Origin: an uncultured Draconibacterium sp.
Lineage (GTDB): Bacteria; Bacteroidota; Bacteroidia; Bacteroidales; Prolixibacteraceae
DNA length: 64,000 nucleotides
Direction of reading: 5' to 3'
Assembly: GCF_913063105.1 (NCBI RefSeq)
Contig: NZ_CAJXYQ010000002.1
Location: forward strand, 248,001 to 312,000
This document shows positions 35,399 through 45,750 of the stretch, in pieces (position 1 is the first letter of the stretch; each line of letters starts with the position of its first letter). The notes below the pieces were generated by a model, which was not told the origin of the DNA, did not search any database, and saw nothing but the letters and a program-made list of their open reading frames with translations. Both the position numbers and the translations under genes were made by a program.

Positions 35399-36718
35399 AT
35401 GAGAAAGCTTTTTTTTATTGTTTTAATAGCCATTGTGGCCTTACGGGTTGTTGCACAAAAGCCAAACATTATACTTATTGAATCTGACGACCAGAGCAAC
35501 CTGGCTGTTGGTGCCTATGGCTGGGATAAGGTGTTTACACCCAATATTGATAAAATTGCCGAAGAGGGAGTTTACTTTACTTCAGCCTACAACATGGGCT
35601 GTTGGAGCCCCGCAGTTTGTATTCCCAGCCGAACCATGCTTTTTAACGGTGTTTCGGTTTGGCGGGCCGCACAACTGAGTGCCAAAAATGTACCGGGCCC
35701 TTCGCTGGTCGAGCGTTTGGCGCAAGTGGGCTATACCACCTATTTTACCGGAAAATGGCACGCTCTGGGTAAGAACCCTCGCGAGATGTTTCATCACTAT
35801 GGGCATATTTTACCCGGACAGTTAAAAGATTATTACACCAACCAAGGGCACCTAACCGATGTGGTAGGGCAGGAAGCGGTTGAATTTATCAATCAGGCAG
35901 CACAAGAAAACGAGCCTTTCTTTTTGTATGTAGCATTTAATGCACCACATGTGCCACGCAAAACCGCGCAACAGTATTACAATATGTATCCACCGGAAAA
36001 TATTAAACTTCCGCCAAGTGTAAAAGACGGGCCCTTGCACCCAAATATTAAATACAACTACTCAAAAAATCCGCTCAGCAGTAATGAAATGCGAACCCGT
36101 TACCAGCAAAATAATGCTATGGTTAGCCACATGGACGAACGAATTGGTGATATTCTGGAAGCACTGAAAAAAACAGGAAATTACGACAACAGCATCATTG
36201 TTTTTATGTCGGATCAGGGAATAAATTTTGGCGAAAACGGCGTGGCAGGAAAAGTTTGTTTGTACGATGTAAGTGCAACTGCTCCGCTTATTATCAGTGC
36301 ACCCGGTATTTCAAAAGGCAAAAAGTTTAACAAATGCGTTTATTTACAGGATATTTATCCAACTCTGCTTGAAATGCTGGATACCGATGTGCCCGAATAC
36401 ATGGAGTTTAAATCTTTGCTCCCGGTTTTGCAGGCAAAAACAAACGAAAGTCCGCACAACTCAATTTATATGGGAATGTTCGACGATCAGCGCGGAATTG
36501 TGCATAACAATTATAAACTGATTTTATACACGCAGGCTGCCGAGGCCGAATTGTATAATCTTAACCAGGATAAATGGGAAATGAATAACCTGATGGGGAG
36601 CAATATTGCAAAAACGATAATTCCGACTTTGGGCAGCGAATTTTTTAAATGGCAGCAACAAACCGGCGATACGCTTGATGTTAAGGCCTTGTTTCCAAAT
36701 CTATTTACTGAAAACTAA
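35399..36718 (+). CDS. S1-family sulfatase
   Basis: Formylglycine sulfatase of 439 residues. The ATG was chosen because it opens a good signal peptide (MRKLFFIVLIAIVALRVVAQ); an upstream in-frame ATG at 35324 lies within the VOC gene. Motifs: SDDQ for metal binding, maturation motif VCIPSR with Cys74, GKWH near residue 120, and MSDQG near residue 278 in place of the more common SDNG. The gap to the VOC stop is 10 bases, and the CBM9-like gene follows 3 bases after its stop. The sulfate position it attacks is unknown. Confidence 0.9.
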   Translation: MRKLFFIVLIAIVALRVVAQKPNIILIESDDQSNLAVGAYGWDKVFTPNIDKIAEEGVYFTSAYNMGCWSPAVCIPSRTMLFNGVSVWRAAQLSAKNVPGPSLVERLAQVGYTTYFTGKWHALGKNPREMFHHYGHILPGQLKDYYTNQGHLTDVVGQEAVEFINQAAQENEPFFLYVAFNAPHVPRKTAQQYYNMYPPENIKLPPSVKDGPLHPNIKYNYSKNPLSSNEMRTRYQQNNAMVSHMDERIGDILEALKKTGNYDNSIIVFMSDQGINFGENGVAGKVCLYDVSATAPLIISAPGISKGKKFNKCVYLQDIYPTLLEMLDTDVPEYMEFKSLLPVLQAKTNESPHNSIYMGMFDDQRGIVHNNYKLILYTQAAEAELYNLNQDKWEMNNLMGSNIAKTIIPTLGSEFFKWQQQTGDTLDVKALFPNLFTEN

Positions 36719-36721
36719 CAC

Positions 36722-37507
36722 ATGATAAATATGAATTGGATAAAAATTACAATAATTGGTGTGTTTCTGGTATTTACCGGAACAACAGCAATTGGACAAG
36801 CAACCAAAAAGTTGGTACTTGGCGAACAACCCGTATTTAAAGTAAAAAAAGCCAATCAATTAATAGTTGTTGATGGCAAAATGGATGAAGCCGTTTGGAG
36901 CCAGACTGAGGCCCGCGCCTTTAATTATTTTTATCGGGTTGAAAAACCGGACGACCGGCAAAAAATGCTGTTCAGAATGTTGTGGGACGACCGCAATTTG
37001 TATGTTTTTTTCGAAGCTGAAGATAAATACATTACCGCACGCGAAACCAAACGCGATGGGCAACCTTATTTCGACGACTGCGCTGAAGTGTTTTTTATTA
37101 CCGTTCCAGATAGCCTGGATACGCACATTGGCTACGAACTTAATTTGTACAAAGCTGCTAACGATTTTGTGTATTTTAACGATTTTTTGCCCGGGCAAAG
37201 TGTGGCCATGAAATCGTTTAATCCAGAATACCAGGTGGAGGTACAGGTAAACGGAACCATCAACGACAATTCGGATATTGACAAAGGCTGGTCCATGGAA
37301 ATGGCAATTCCGCTGGAAAACTTTGGGGGCCTTGAAAAATTTTCACCCGTGCAGCCCGGAAATAAATGGGCTTTCCTTGCCGTTCGTCAGGACAGAAACG
37401 ACGCCGAGGGTGAGCGCCGTTCCACCAGCACCATTTTTCCCATTTACGAGATTGAAAAAAATGTGCACCAGGCCAATCGTTTTGGTTTGATGGAGTTTGT
37501 AAAATAA
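36722..37507 (+). CDS. CBM9-like secreted protein
   Basis: A 261-residue secreted protein (258 if the ATG at 36731 is used; both give a signal peptide cut after AIG, about residue 25) built around a single carbohydrate-binding family 9-like beta-sandwich domain. Hallmarks are IVVDGKMDEAVWSQ, followed by LWDDRNLYVFFEAED and DDCAEVFF. In CBM9 domains such residues line a cleft binding reducing-end sugars. There is no enzyme domain attached. It lies between a sulfatase and the GH117 gene and would act as a periplasmic or secreted binding protein. Similar stand-alone CBM9-like proteins occur in many PULs with unclear roles. Confidence 0.8.
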   Translation: MINMNWIKITIIGVFLVFTGTTAIGQATKKLVLGEQPVFKVKKANQLIVVDGKMDEAVWSQTEARAFNYFYRVEKPDDRQKMLFRMLWDDRNLYVFFEAEDKYITARETKRDGQPYFDDCAEVFFITVPDSLDTHIGYELNLYKAANDFVYFNDFLPGQSVAMKSFNPEYQVEVQVNGTINDNSDIDKGWSMEMAIPLENFGGLEKFSPVQPGNKWAFLAVRQDRNDAEGERRSTSTIFPIYEIEKNVHQANRFGLMEFVK

Positions 37508-37552
37508 AATCCTGTTTAAGTTATTTCGAATATAAAATCAGCAAATTTAGAT

Positions 37553-38797
37553 ATGAATAAAATTATTTTGACTACTGTGGCTGTTCTCTTGTTTTTTACA
37601 GGGCAGGCACAAGAACCCAAAGGTTTTCCTTTTACCCTACCAAAAGAAAAACCCAATCGCCCTTTAAGTGCGGCTATGGAGCGTAATTACGATGCCTACC
37701 TGGCTCCGCGGCCTGAAGACAACGAGTTGTATTCGCAATTTAAATACACCGAGTTAAAAGGTTTTGATTACAACGGCCACGATGGCACAATTTCGCGCCG
37801 CGATCCTTCTAAAATTATTTTCGAAAACGGGAAATATTACATCTGGTACACATACCGGAATACGCCAACCAAACCAATGGGGGCAAAAAACTGTAACGAC
37901 AGCATCCCCTCGGCCGATTGGGATTTGTCTGAAATTTGGTACGCTACCAGCACCGACGGTTTTACCTGGGAAGAACAGGGCGTTGCTGTGCCACGTCCGC
38001 CAAAACCTGCGGTAGGCTGGCGCTCGGTTACCACCACCGATATTTTAAAGTACAAAGGAAAGTATTACCTGTATTACCAGGGCTTTATGGAAGCCAGTGG
38101 TTTACGCGGTGATGATTGTCCGGTAGCGGTTTCTTATGCCGATTCGCCTGATGGGCCATGGACACCCTACAACAAAGTGGTGGTGGAGAACGGCGCGCCC
38201 GGAGAATGGGACCAGTATTCCATTCACGATCCGCACCCCTTTGTTTATAACGATAAAATTTACTTGTATTACAAATCGGATTTTGATGGCGATCCGCGCC
38301 TGGTGCGCATGCAGGGATTGGCCATTGCCGATAACCCACTGGGTCCCTTTAAAAAGCACCCGTTAAACCCGGTAATTGCATCGGGGCACGAAACTTCGCT
38401 TTTCCCCTTTAAAGAAGGAATGGCAGCTATGGTTACCCGCGATGGAAACGAACACCATACCATTCAATATGCCACCGACGGGGTAAATTTTGAAATCGCA
38501 TCTATTGTTTCGTTGTTGCCAAATGCGGCGGGCTCTTTTGTGCCCGATGCGTTTAATAGCAAGGGAAACGGAAGAGGAATTACCTGGGGAGTTTCGCACA
38601 TAACAGCTGCAACTGGTTGGGAAACCAATCATGCTATTCTGGTGCGTTTTGATTGCGACCTGAGCCTGGATGTTAACGACCCCGATATGAAGCATCACAA
38701 TGAATATTACCGACCTGATTTTTATTACAAGCATGGGCTAAACAAAAAGCAGCGCGAACGCATTGCACAACAAAACAAGGCTATTCAGGCAAAATAG
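37553..38797 (+). CDS. GH117 family glycosidase (3,6-anhydro-alpha-L-galactosidase type)
   Basis: A 414-residue secreted five-bladed beta-propeller enzyme with signal peptide cut after GQA (about residue 19). The N-terminal segment has L-SAAMER (Ser39-Arg44), matching the S-x-A-x-x-R motif of the swapped dimer helix known in GH117. Candidate catalytic residues are Asp84 (SRRDPSK), Asp226 (HDPHPF) and the His279-Glu280 pair (SGHETS). GH117 enzymes release 3,6-anhydro-L-galactose from neoagaro-oligosaccharides, so this is a key pointer to an agar-type substrate. The family also has less studied clades with other activity. It ends the operon beginning with the GH28-like gene and is followed by a terminator. 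Confidence 0.82.
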   Translation: MNKIILTTVAVLLFFTGQAQEPKGFPFTLPKEKPNRPLSAAMERNYDAYLAPRPEDNELYSQFKYTELKGFDYNGHDGTISRRDPSKIIFENGKYYIWYTYRNTPTKPMGAKNCNDSIPSADWDLSEIWYATSTDGFTWEEQGVAVPRPPKPAVGWRSVTTTDILKYKGKYYLYYQGFMEASGLRGDDCPVAVSYADSPDGPWTPYNKVVVENGAPGEWDQYSIHDPHPFVYNDKIYLYYKSDFDGDPRLVRMQGLAIADNPLGPFKKHPLNPVIASGHETSLFPFKEGMAAMVTRDGNEHHTIQYATDGVNFEIASIVSLLPNAAGSFVPDAFNSKGNGRGITWGVSHITAATGWETNHAILVRFDCDLSLDVNDPDMKHHNEYYRPDFYYKHGLNKKQRERIAQQNKAIQAK

Positions 38798-38820
38798 GAT
38801 CAGCCATGTTTTCGTTCAAT

Positions 38821-38872
38821 AAAGCCGGTTTAATTTCTAAAATAGAGAAGGGAATTAAACCGGTTTCTTTTT
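38821..38872 (+). terminator. Rho-independent terminator after GH117
   Basis: CCGGTTTAATT (38825-38835) pairs with AATTAAACCGG (38853-38863), extended by AAAG/TTT pairing, then CTTTTT. The T-run abuts the next operator box at 38871. Confidence 0.88.
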
Positions 38873-38930
38873 CCCCCCTGTTATTCAAACAAAAATCCAC
38901 CTTCCATGCCTTTGTCAATTTCTAATTTTG
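38871..38930 (+). promoter_or_regulatory. Promoter and C-rich repeats for the sulfatase at 38951
   Basis: TTCCCCCCTG (38871-38880) with box T at 38879 and a weaker AATCCACCTT (38894-38903) 23 bp later. TAATTTTG (38923-38930) is the -7 element, 44 and 21 bp from the box T positions. Confidence 0.6.
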
Positions 38931-38950
38931 TATGAACAAATAAAACAATC

Positions 38951-40468
38951 ATGCTTAAAAGATTTCTTCTGTATTTTTTGGTTCAAAGCTTTGTGGTTTG
39001 CGTTTTTGCTGGTGAAAAGCCAAATGTAATTGTTGTACTGGCCGACGATATTGGTACCGGCGACATCTCGCACTACCGGAGTATTCACTCCAGCAACATT
39101 ATACTTGAAACACCAAATATTGATAAACTGGCGCAGAGTGGAACCGTTTTTACACAAGCCCATGCACCGGCGGCACTTTGTGCTCCTTCGCGTTACGGAA
39201 TAATGACCGGTAACAGTTGTTACAGAAGTCCTTTCCCATGGGGTGTTTGGGGCTCGTACCAGCAATCACCAATAAAAGACGAAGACCTGACTTTGGGGCG
39301 TTTAATGACGCAGGCCGGCTACAACACTGCTTTTTTTGGCAAATGGCACCTGGGGGGCGATTATTACCGCAAAGATCAACCCGGAGTAATTTACCGTGGC
39401 GACCGCAGCAAACCACAAACCGATGTGGATATCTCAAAAATCATTGACGGTCCCAATCAAAAAGGATTTGCCTATAGTTTTGCTTATCCCGCAGGTATAC
39501 AGGCTGTTCCGTATGCAGCATATGAAAATGGCGCAATTTATCCCTACAGCGATAAGCCTGTTGAGATTGGTTACATCTCGCAGGAGAACATGTCAAAAAT
39601 CGGCGTAAAACTCGATAAGCTTGAAGGACTTGGCGACTTAAACTGGAACCCCCGAAATGCCGGCCCCTTGCTGGCAGCAAAAGGCGTGGAATACATTCGT
39701 ACCCACGCCAATAAGGAGAAGCCATTTTTTATGTATTACTGTTCGCAGGCTGTGCATCTGCCGCATAATCCACCGGCAGAGTTAAACGGAATTAAAATTG
39801 CCGGAACAACACCATCGGCACACATGGATATGATTAAAGAACTGGATGTGCAAATGGGCATGTTGGTGGATGAATTGAAAAAGCAAGGGGTGTACGAAAA
39901 TACCGTGTTTATTTTTACGTCCGACAATGGTGGCTTGCATGTAAACCGCAAAACCCTGGAATCGGGGCACCAGCCCAGCGATATTTACCGGGGCAGTAAA
40001 AACGACATGCACGAAGGGGGCCACCGTGTACCTTTTATTGTAAGCTGGCCGGCAGGATTTAAAGCCCGCCAGGAAAGCGACCAGTTGGTACTTGGCCTCG
40101 ATATTGCAGCTACCCTCGCCGAAATAGCGGAAGTGAAAATTCAGCAACACCAGGCCATGGATTCCTACAGCTTAATACCAGTTTTAAAAAACAAAAAGCC
40201 ACTAAAACGCGATTTTGTAATGTTGCAAAGTGGCACACAAAAGCAGCTGATAATAATTGAAAACGAGTGGAAGCTTATTATCCAGGTAGACCGGAACGAC
40301 AAAACCGATAAAACCCGTAAGCCGATTGCTCTTTTTAATTTAAAAGAAAATCCTTCAGAATTGGAAAACGGTAATAAAATTAACGACCCCGGGCAGCAAG
40401 AACGGATTGAGCACCTGTTTAACAAGTACAACACTACTCGCGAGCGTCTTGTGCGAACCGGCAGTTAA
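38951..40468 (+). CDS. S1-family sulfatase
   Basis: Formylglycine sulfatase of 505 residues with signal peptide (cut after VFA, about residue 20). Motifs: LADDIGTGD for metal binding, maturation motif LCAPSR with Cys77, GKWHLGG near residue 133, and FTSDNGGL near residue 325. An insert rich in Tyr and Gly (about 155-225) lies between the catalytic motifs and may shape a sugar-binding pocket. It is the first gene of a new transcription unit with its own operator pair and is followed after 39 bases by another sulfatase. Appears complete and active; substrate position unknown. Confidence 0.92.
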   Translation: MLKRFLLYFLVQSFVVCVFAGEKPNVIVVLADDIGTGDISHYRSIHSSNIILETPNIDKLAQSGTVFTQAHAPAALCAPSRYGIMTGNSCYRSPFPWGVWGSYQQSPIKDEDLTLGRLMTQAGYNTAFFGKWHLGGDYYRKDQPGVIYRGDRSKPQTDVDISKIIDGPNQKGFAYSFAYPAGIQAVPYAAYENGAIYPYSDKPVEIGYISQENMSKIGVKLDKLEGLGDLNWNPRNAGPLLAAKGVEYIRTHANKEKPFFMYYCSQAVHLPHNPPAELNGIKIAGTTPSAHMDMIKELDVQMGMLVDELKKQGVYENTVFIFTSDNGGLHVNRKTLESGHQPSDIYRGSKNDMHEGGHRVPFIVSWPAGFKARQESDQLVLGLDIAATLAEIAEVKIQQHQAMDSYSLIPVLKNKKPLKRDFVMLQSGTQKQLIIIENEWKLIIQVDRNDKTDKTRKPIALFNLKENPSELENGNKINDPGQQERIEHLFNKYNTTRERLVRTGS

Positions 40469-40507
40469 GGTTTGATGTGTTTGAAACCAATAAATCAACA
40501 AGAAACT

Positions 40508-41962
40508 ATGATTAAAAGAACCGGTGTTGTACTGCTACTTTTTGTACTTGCAACTATTGCCGGGGCACAAAGCGTCCAGAAGCCAAACATTATATTCCTG
40601 ATGATTGACGACTGCAGTGCCGTTGAATTTTCGTGTTATGCCACCGAAAATCATCCTGCCGGTAACCATACCCCGGTAATCGATAAACTTGCAAAAAGTG
40701 GGGTGCAATTTACTACCTGTTGGGCATCGCCCTTGTGTAAACCAACGCGTGCCATGTTAATGAGCGGGAAATATGGCGCGAATACCAAAGTTTATGGCAA
40801 CAAATTGAACCGCACTGATAACGATTTTGCCAAACAACACAAGCCGTTTTCAAAAGTTTTAAAAGATAATGGTTATGATACGGCTATTTCCGGAAAGTGG
40901 CATTTACCGGGCAATGCCGGACAAAACGAATACGGTTTTGATGAGTATTCGTTACTTGGCGGTTACTTTACTCCGTTTGAGAAAGAAGTTGTTTGGGATG
41001 GGCTTTGGTTTTCGTGGTCGAACGCTGCAGAAACCTTTTATGATACGGCGGTGATTGGTAAAAATAATCAAAAATACCCGGCGCTATACTGGAATGGCTG
41101 CGTAATTGAAAACGGAAAACTATTGCCCAGCGACTCTGATACTTTTGGTCCCGATTTGAATCAGAAATTTGCAGTGGAATATATTTCCCGAAAACGCGAA
41201 AATCCTTTTTTCCTTTATTATCCAATGGTTTTGCCACACGATCCCTGGCTTGGCACACCCGTTCAGGGTAAGCCGGGAGAAAGAACTGAGCCGGGAATAG
41301 ATCCGCTGATTACCCGTGTGGAGTATTATGTGAATGAATTGGTAATCACCTTAAAAGAACAGGGCTTGTACGAAAATACCATTGTTTTTTTAACAGCCGA
41401 TAATGCAACCCTGGCAAACGGAAAAGGAACCTGTTCGGAATTGGGTGTACGTGTGCCACTGATTGTTTTTGGTGGCCCGGTAAAAGCCAGGGGACTCAGC
41501 AATATAATGGTAGATTTTACTGATATGTATCCAACCGTATGTGAAATAGCAGGAGTTAATGTGGCCAACATGAATGAGCTGGATGGATTAAGTTTTAAAG
41601 CCGTGCTTGATGATAAACCTTTTCAGGAAAAGGAATTCGTTTTTAGTTTCCTTGATTTGGAACGTACTGTTCGCAACAAAGATTACATGATGGATGGCAG
41701 CGGAGGAATATGGAAATGCAGCGAAAACGGCAATATTTTGGATTATAAAGCCCTTGTTGAAACTGCTGAAACAAAAAACATCAGAAAATCATTTCTGCAA
41801 ATAATTGAAAAATATGAATTGCCAACAAACGATTTTTTTAGTGGACAACGATTAGAGTCGGCAAAGCGAAATATTCTATGGCCAAGCCATGACCCGGCAA
41901 CGGTTCGAGCTGTTAAAAATGGTGACAACTGGGTAAATCACGAACGACGAACAAGAGAATAA
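40508..41962 (+). CDS. S1-family sulfatase with CKPTR maturation motif
   Basis: Sulfatase of 484 residues; the ATG was chosen to give a signal peptide (MIKRTGVVLLLFVLATIAGA), 36 bases inside the longest frame. It has MIDDCSAVE for metal binding, maturation motif LCKPTR with Cys77 and GKWHLPG near residue 130. Lys after the Cys is unusual, as small residues are common there, and Thr replaces the more usual Ser; both core residues Cys and Arg are kept. The later metal motif is LTADNAT in place of SDNG. It may be active with altered efficiency or substrate. Tight neighbours: a sulfatase upstream and GH29 18 bases downstream. Confidence 0.88.
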   Translation: MIKRTGVVLLLFVLATIAGAQSVQKPNIIFLMIDDCSAVEFSCYATENHPAGNHTPVIDKLAKSGVQFTTCWASPLCKPTRAMLMSGKYGANTKVYGNKLNRTDNDFAKQHKPFSKVLKDNGYDTAISGKWHLPGNAGQNEYGFDEYSLLGGYFTPFEKEVVWDGLWFSWSNAAETFYDTAVIGKNNQKYPALYWNGCVIENGKLLPSDSDTFGPDLNQKFAVEYISRKRENPFFLYYPMVLPHDPWLGTPVQGKPGERTEPGIDPLITRVEYYVNELVITLKEQGLYENTIVFLTADNATLANGKGTCSELGVRVPLIVFGGPVKARGLSNIMVDFTDMYPTVCEIAGVNVANMNELDGLSFKAVLDDKPFQEKEFVFSFLDLERTVRNKDYMMDGSGGIWKCSENGNILDYKALVETAETKNIRKSFLQIIEKYELPTNDFFSGQRLESAKRNILWPSHDPATVRAVKNGDNWVNHERRTRE

Positions 41963-41980
41963 GCTAAAACAACGGATTAA

Positions 41981-43504
41981 ATGAACAAGAAACTTTTTCT
42001 GATTATTGCTTTGGCAATACTGGCTTATGTAGGAATTGCCCAGAAAAAATACACCACCGACTGGGAAAACCTGAAACAACACAAGGCAGTACCCGAGTGG
42101 TTTGCCGATGCCAAGCTGGGTGTTTATTTCCACTGGGGCGTTTATTCGGTACCGGCAACCGATGGCGAATGGTACCCGCGCTGGATGTATGTTCCCGACC
42201 GCGACCCGAATCTTTGGGGAGGTAAAGTGTACAAAAAACACCGCGAAGCCTATGGCGAGGATTTTCATTACCACGATTTTATCCCCATGTGGAAAGCTCC
42301 GAATTTCGACGCCAAAGAATGGGTGGATATGTTTGAGGGAATGGGAGCCAGGTTTATTGGTTCAATCGCCGAGCATCACGATGGGTTTTCGCTGTGGGAA
42401 AGCGATGTAAACGAATGGAATTCGGTTGAAAAGGGGCCCGGAATTGATGTTGTAAAAGCCATTGGCGACGAAACAAAGGCACGTGGTTTGAAATTTATGG
42501 CTACATTCCACCATGGTTTCCATAATATGTTTTACCCCAAACCTGATATCTCTTATTTACGGCCGGTAACTTTAAACAAATACAACTATGTTTACGAAAA
42601 TTGCGAGGTTCCGCAAGACGTAAAATACCGAACGCTTTACTGTAACATGGATTACAACGAGGCGAAGGATTTGTGGCTGGGCAAATTAAATGAAGTAATT
42701 GATGAGCATTGCCCCGATTATATTTGGATGGATTTTGGGCAGCGTTTTATTTCGGAAGATTACCGCAAGCAGTTTTTGGCTAATTATTTTAATAAGGCGC
42801 AAGAAGAAGGTAAAGAGGTAGTTGTGAATACAAAAGGCGACTTTTTCCCTACGGAGTTAGCGGTAGTAAATGTAGAGCGCGCAACCATGGAAGACATTAC
42901 CCCGGAAGTGTGGATTACCGACTTTATTTTGGGAAGTAGCTGGTGTTACAACAAAGAAAAACGTACGGCCATCGACCCGAAAAAAGCCATTCGGGCTTTG
43001 GCCGAGGTGGTGAGTAAAAACGGCGTAATGTTGCTTTCTGCCGGGCCAATGGCCGATGGTACCATCCCCGAGGAACAGGTAAAAGCTATGCAAGGCATAG
43101 GCGCCTGGATGAAATTATATGGCGAGGCTATTTATGATACTCGTCCGTTTGTGGCTTTTGGCGAGGGTGAAACAAAACTGGTTCGCGACCCGGCAGATGC
43201 CTGGAACGAATATGGCGCCATAAAAAAAGGCATCTGGAATTTGAATGCCAAAGACGTGCGTTTCACTCAAAAAGACGATGTGGTGTATGCCATTCAACTG
43301 GGATGGCCGGGCTCACAAGCTGAAATAACATTAAAAACCTTTGCCGAAAAAGCTAAAGATGTAAAAATCAAAAAAATTTCGGTTTTAGGATGCAAAGAAC
43401 AAATTAAGTGGAAAAAAACAGGGGAGGGTTTAACTCTTACCTCACCTAAAAACCTACCCGCTGAAGCAGATGCAGCATTGGTTTATAAAATTGAATTAAA
43501 ATAG
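41981..43504 (+). CDS. GH29 alpha-L-fucosidase family protein
   Basis: Exo-acting GH29 glycosidase, 507 residues, with an ordinary signal peptide (cut after GIA, about residue 20) and no lipid Cys, unlike most other GH29 proteins here; it is probably soluble in the periplasm. Landmarks: LGVYFHWG, AEHHDGFSLWES, and nucleophile region YIWMDFGQR with Asp251. The C-terminal beta domain is present. It retains all the usual fucose-pocket motifs and so looks like a canonical family member. It lies directly after two sulfatases and before the beta-helix protein, suggesting that it acts on sulfate-free ends left by them. Confidence 0.92.
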   Translation: MNKKLFLIIALAILAYVGIAQKKYTTDWENLKQHKAVPEWFADAKLGVYFHWGVYSVPATDGEWYPRWMYVPDRDPNLWGGKVYKKHREAYGEDFHYHDFIPMWKAPNFDAKEWVDMFEGMGARFIGSIAEHHDGFSLWESDVNEWNSVEKGPGIDVVKAIGDETKARGLKFMATFHHGFHNMFYPKPDISYLRPVTLNKYNYVYENCEVPQDVKYRTLYCNMDYNEAKDLWLGKLNEVIDEHCPDYIWMDFGQRFISEDYRKQFLANYFNKAQEEGKEVVVNTKGDFFPTELAVVNVERATMEDITPEVWITDFILGSSWCYNKEKRTAIDPKKAIRALAEVVSKNGVMLLSAGPMADGTIPEEQVKAMQGIGAWMKLYGEAIYDTRPFVAFGEGETKLVRDPADAWNEYGAIKKGIWNLNAKDVRFTQKDDVVYAIQLGWPGSQAEITLKTFAEKAKDVKIKKISVLGCKEQIKWKKTGEGLTLTSPKNLPAEADAALVYKIELK

Positions 43505-43592
43505 TTTATAACTCCCGTATGGGAAATGCCTTGTTTTAGGAGCAGAAGCCGAATGATGGACTGAGTCACAAAGAAGGGAAAAATCGAAACAA

Positions 43593-45728
43593 ATGAGAAT
43601 ACTTTATTCATTACTTTTAATCGTGTTGTTTACATTTCAACTCCATGCTAAAAATTACTTCGTTTCCAAATCTGGTTCCGACGAAAATGCCGGAACACAG
43701 GAAGCTCCGTTTTTAACCATTGCCAAAGCTTCATCGCTTCTAGTTGCCGGCGATACCTGTTTTATTATGGCCGGAACCTACCGAGAGGAAGTAAAACCCT
43801 TGCAAAACGGTGAACCCGGAAATCCAATTGTATATACCAGTTTTCAGAATGAGTTAGTGCTTATTTCGGCCACCGAGGTGCTGAATAGCTGGCAGGTGCA
43901 CCAAGGTGATATTTATAAGGCTTCTTATAAAATGATTTTGGGCGATAAAAACAGGGTGTTTTGTGGCGGCGAGGCGATGGATTGGGCACGTTATCCAAAT
44001 AACTCGGATAACGACAGGTACACCGTTGAGGGCGCTGAAGTTTCTGGTGGTTCGGCTTCAACCATCGAAAGTTCGCACCTTGATGGAACAGATTGGACAG
44101 GCGGCTACGTTTGGTACCTGGGGGCACATTCGGGTGCCAGCTGGACAAGGAAAATTACGGCCTCGCAAGCGGGAAAAATTACCTTCACTGCGGTGGATAT
44201 TTCAAAATGGCCTTTTAGCACCCACAATCCAACCGTTTGGCGCGAAAACGAGGGCAACCATCGTGGGCAGTTTTTTGTTTTCGGTAAGTTGGAAGCGCTT
44301 GATAAAGAGCAGGAATGGTATTACGACCAGACCAGCGAAACCGTGTATTTTCAGGCTCCCGGGAATGTAGATCCGACTAGTTTGGAAGTTGAAGTAACAC
44401 AACGTGAAAGAACTTTCGATTTTAATAGTAAGAATTATATCCACGTTGTAGGTTTGAATGCCTTTGGTGGCAAAGCCGAAATTACCGGAACCGACTGCGA
44501 AATTAGGGATTGTACTTTCAAAAATTGTTTACAAGTGCTTGACGATTTAAATAATACCTCGGCTCAGGTTGGTAATGCACCTGTACATGTGCGGGCGGCA
44601 CGTACACTCATTCATAACAATGTTATTGACGGAAGTTCGTTAAATGGTATTTTTATTCAAGGCTGGAATGGGGTTACCGAGGTTACCATCAGTAATAATT
44701 TAATTAAAAACTGTAACACGGTTGGCATTCATGCTTCGCCGCTGCGTTCGGCTGCTACCAATTCAAAATTTATCTCGAATACAATACAAACCTCTGGCCG
44801 CGATGGCATTTACTGTGGTGGCACAGGTTGCGAAATTGCTTACAACGATGTGTCGGATGTGATGCGAATAAACAACGATGGCGGCCTGTTTTACGTGGTT
44901 GGAAATGCCAATGATAAAAACAACGAGGTGCACCACAACTGGTTTCACGATTCGTGGGGGCCATCATATGCCGACGGACGCTGTGCCGGAATTTATCTCG
45001 ACAACCATAGCAAAGGTTACTCGGTTCACCATAATGTGGTTTGGAACATCACCTGGGCCGGAATTCAGATAAACTGGGATAACTGGAATATTGATATTTA
45101 TAATAACTCGATTTATAATATCGGTGGCGATGAAGATGGTGTAATGGGGCGCTGGGCCAATGGCTTTACCATTGATGATTTGGTAATTAAAAACAATTAC
45201 GGCAGCCAGGGCGAATGGATTGGCACCGATATTTCTACAACAACAAATATTATTAGTGCCGGGTCGCCATTTCGCTCGGTAGCCAACCACGATTTTCGCC
45301 CGGCAGCCGGTTCTGCATTAATCGATGGCGGTGAAGTTATTTCAGGAATTACCGATGGTTACCAGGGAACTGCTCCCGATATTGGTGCCTACGAAGATGG
45401 CCTAACTCCCTGGATTCCCGGGGTAAACTCGCAAATGGGGGGCGAACCCGATACGCCCGTGGGAATAAGAAGCAATATCGATAACCCGAAAAAACTGATG
45501 ATTTACCCGAATCCTTTAAAGACAGGGAGTTTGAATTTTCGTTTTCCGGGTTTTACAGGAGAGAAGGAAATTTCGATCTATAATAATCTGGGGCAAAAAA
45601 TTTATAATAAGCAGTTAAACCAGAATGAAACAAAAATTTCGAGAAATACTTTTTTAAACTCGGGTGTTTATTTGGTAAGGGTTGAATCGGAAGATGAATC
45701 GGAAACGCAGAAGATTGTGGTGAATTAG
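43593..45728 (+). CDS. Right-handed beta-helix protein with T9SS sorting domain
   Basis: A 711-residue exported protein with a signal peptide (cut after LHA, about residue 19). The opening [26 protein letters not shown] is the DUF1565-like start of many parallel beta-helix polysaccharide enzymes. Helix repeats span about 280-570, with the conserved VHHN..W and GIYLDNHS turns. The last 75 or so residues (from [11 protein letters not shown] to QKIVVN) form a type A T9SS C-terminal sorting domain, so the protein should be exported to the cell surface or medium. It is the only gene in this window with such a tail. A GH141-like or lyase-like activity is possible, but no catalytic residues were identified with confidence. 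Confidence 0.82.
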   Translation: MRILYSLLLIVLFTFQLHAKNYFVSKSGSDENAGTQEAPFLTIAKASSLLVAGDTCFIMAGTYREEVKPLQNGEPGNPIVYTSFQNELVLISATEVLNSWQVHQGDIYKASYKMILGDKNRVFCGGEAMDWARYPNNSDNDRYTVEGAEVSGGSASTIESSHLDGTDWTGGYVWYLGAHSGASWTRKITASQAGKITFTAVDISKWPFSTHNPTVWRENEGNHRGQFFVFGKLEALDKEQEWYYDQTSETVYFQAPGNVDPTSLEVEVTQRERTFDFNSKNYIHVVGLNAFGGKAEITGTDCEIRDCTFKNCLQVLDDLNNTSAQVGNAPVHVRAARTLIHNNVIDGSSLNGIFIQGWNGVTEVTISNNLIKNCNTVGIHASPLRSAATNSKFISNTIQTSGRDGIYCGGTGCEIAYNDVSDVMRINNDGGLFYVVGNANDKNNEVHHNWFHDSWGPSYADGRCAGIYLDNHSKGYSVHHNVVWNITWAGIQINWDNWNIDIYNNSIYNIGGDEDGVMGRWANGFTIDDLVIKNNYGSQGEWIGTDISTTTNIISAGSPFRSVANHDFRPAAGSALIDGGEVISGITDGYQGTAPDIGAYEDGLTPWIPGVNSQMGGEPDTPVGIRSNIDNPKKLMIYPNPLKTGSLNFRFPGFTGEKEISIYNNLGQKIYNKQLNQNETKISRNTFLNSGVYLVRVESEDESETQKIVVN

Positions 45729-45750
45729 GATTAAAAGAAATTTTGAAAAA

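Noticed and set aside
43505-43592. TCCC-GTAT-GGGA hairpin before the beta-helix gene
   Set aside because: Four-base stem only; no terminator or promoter features.
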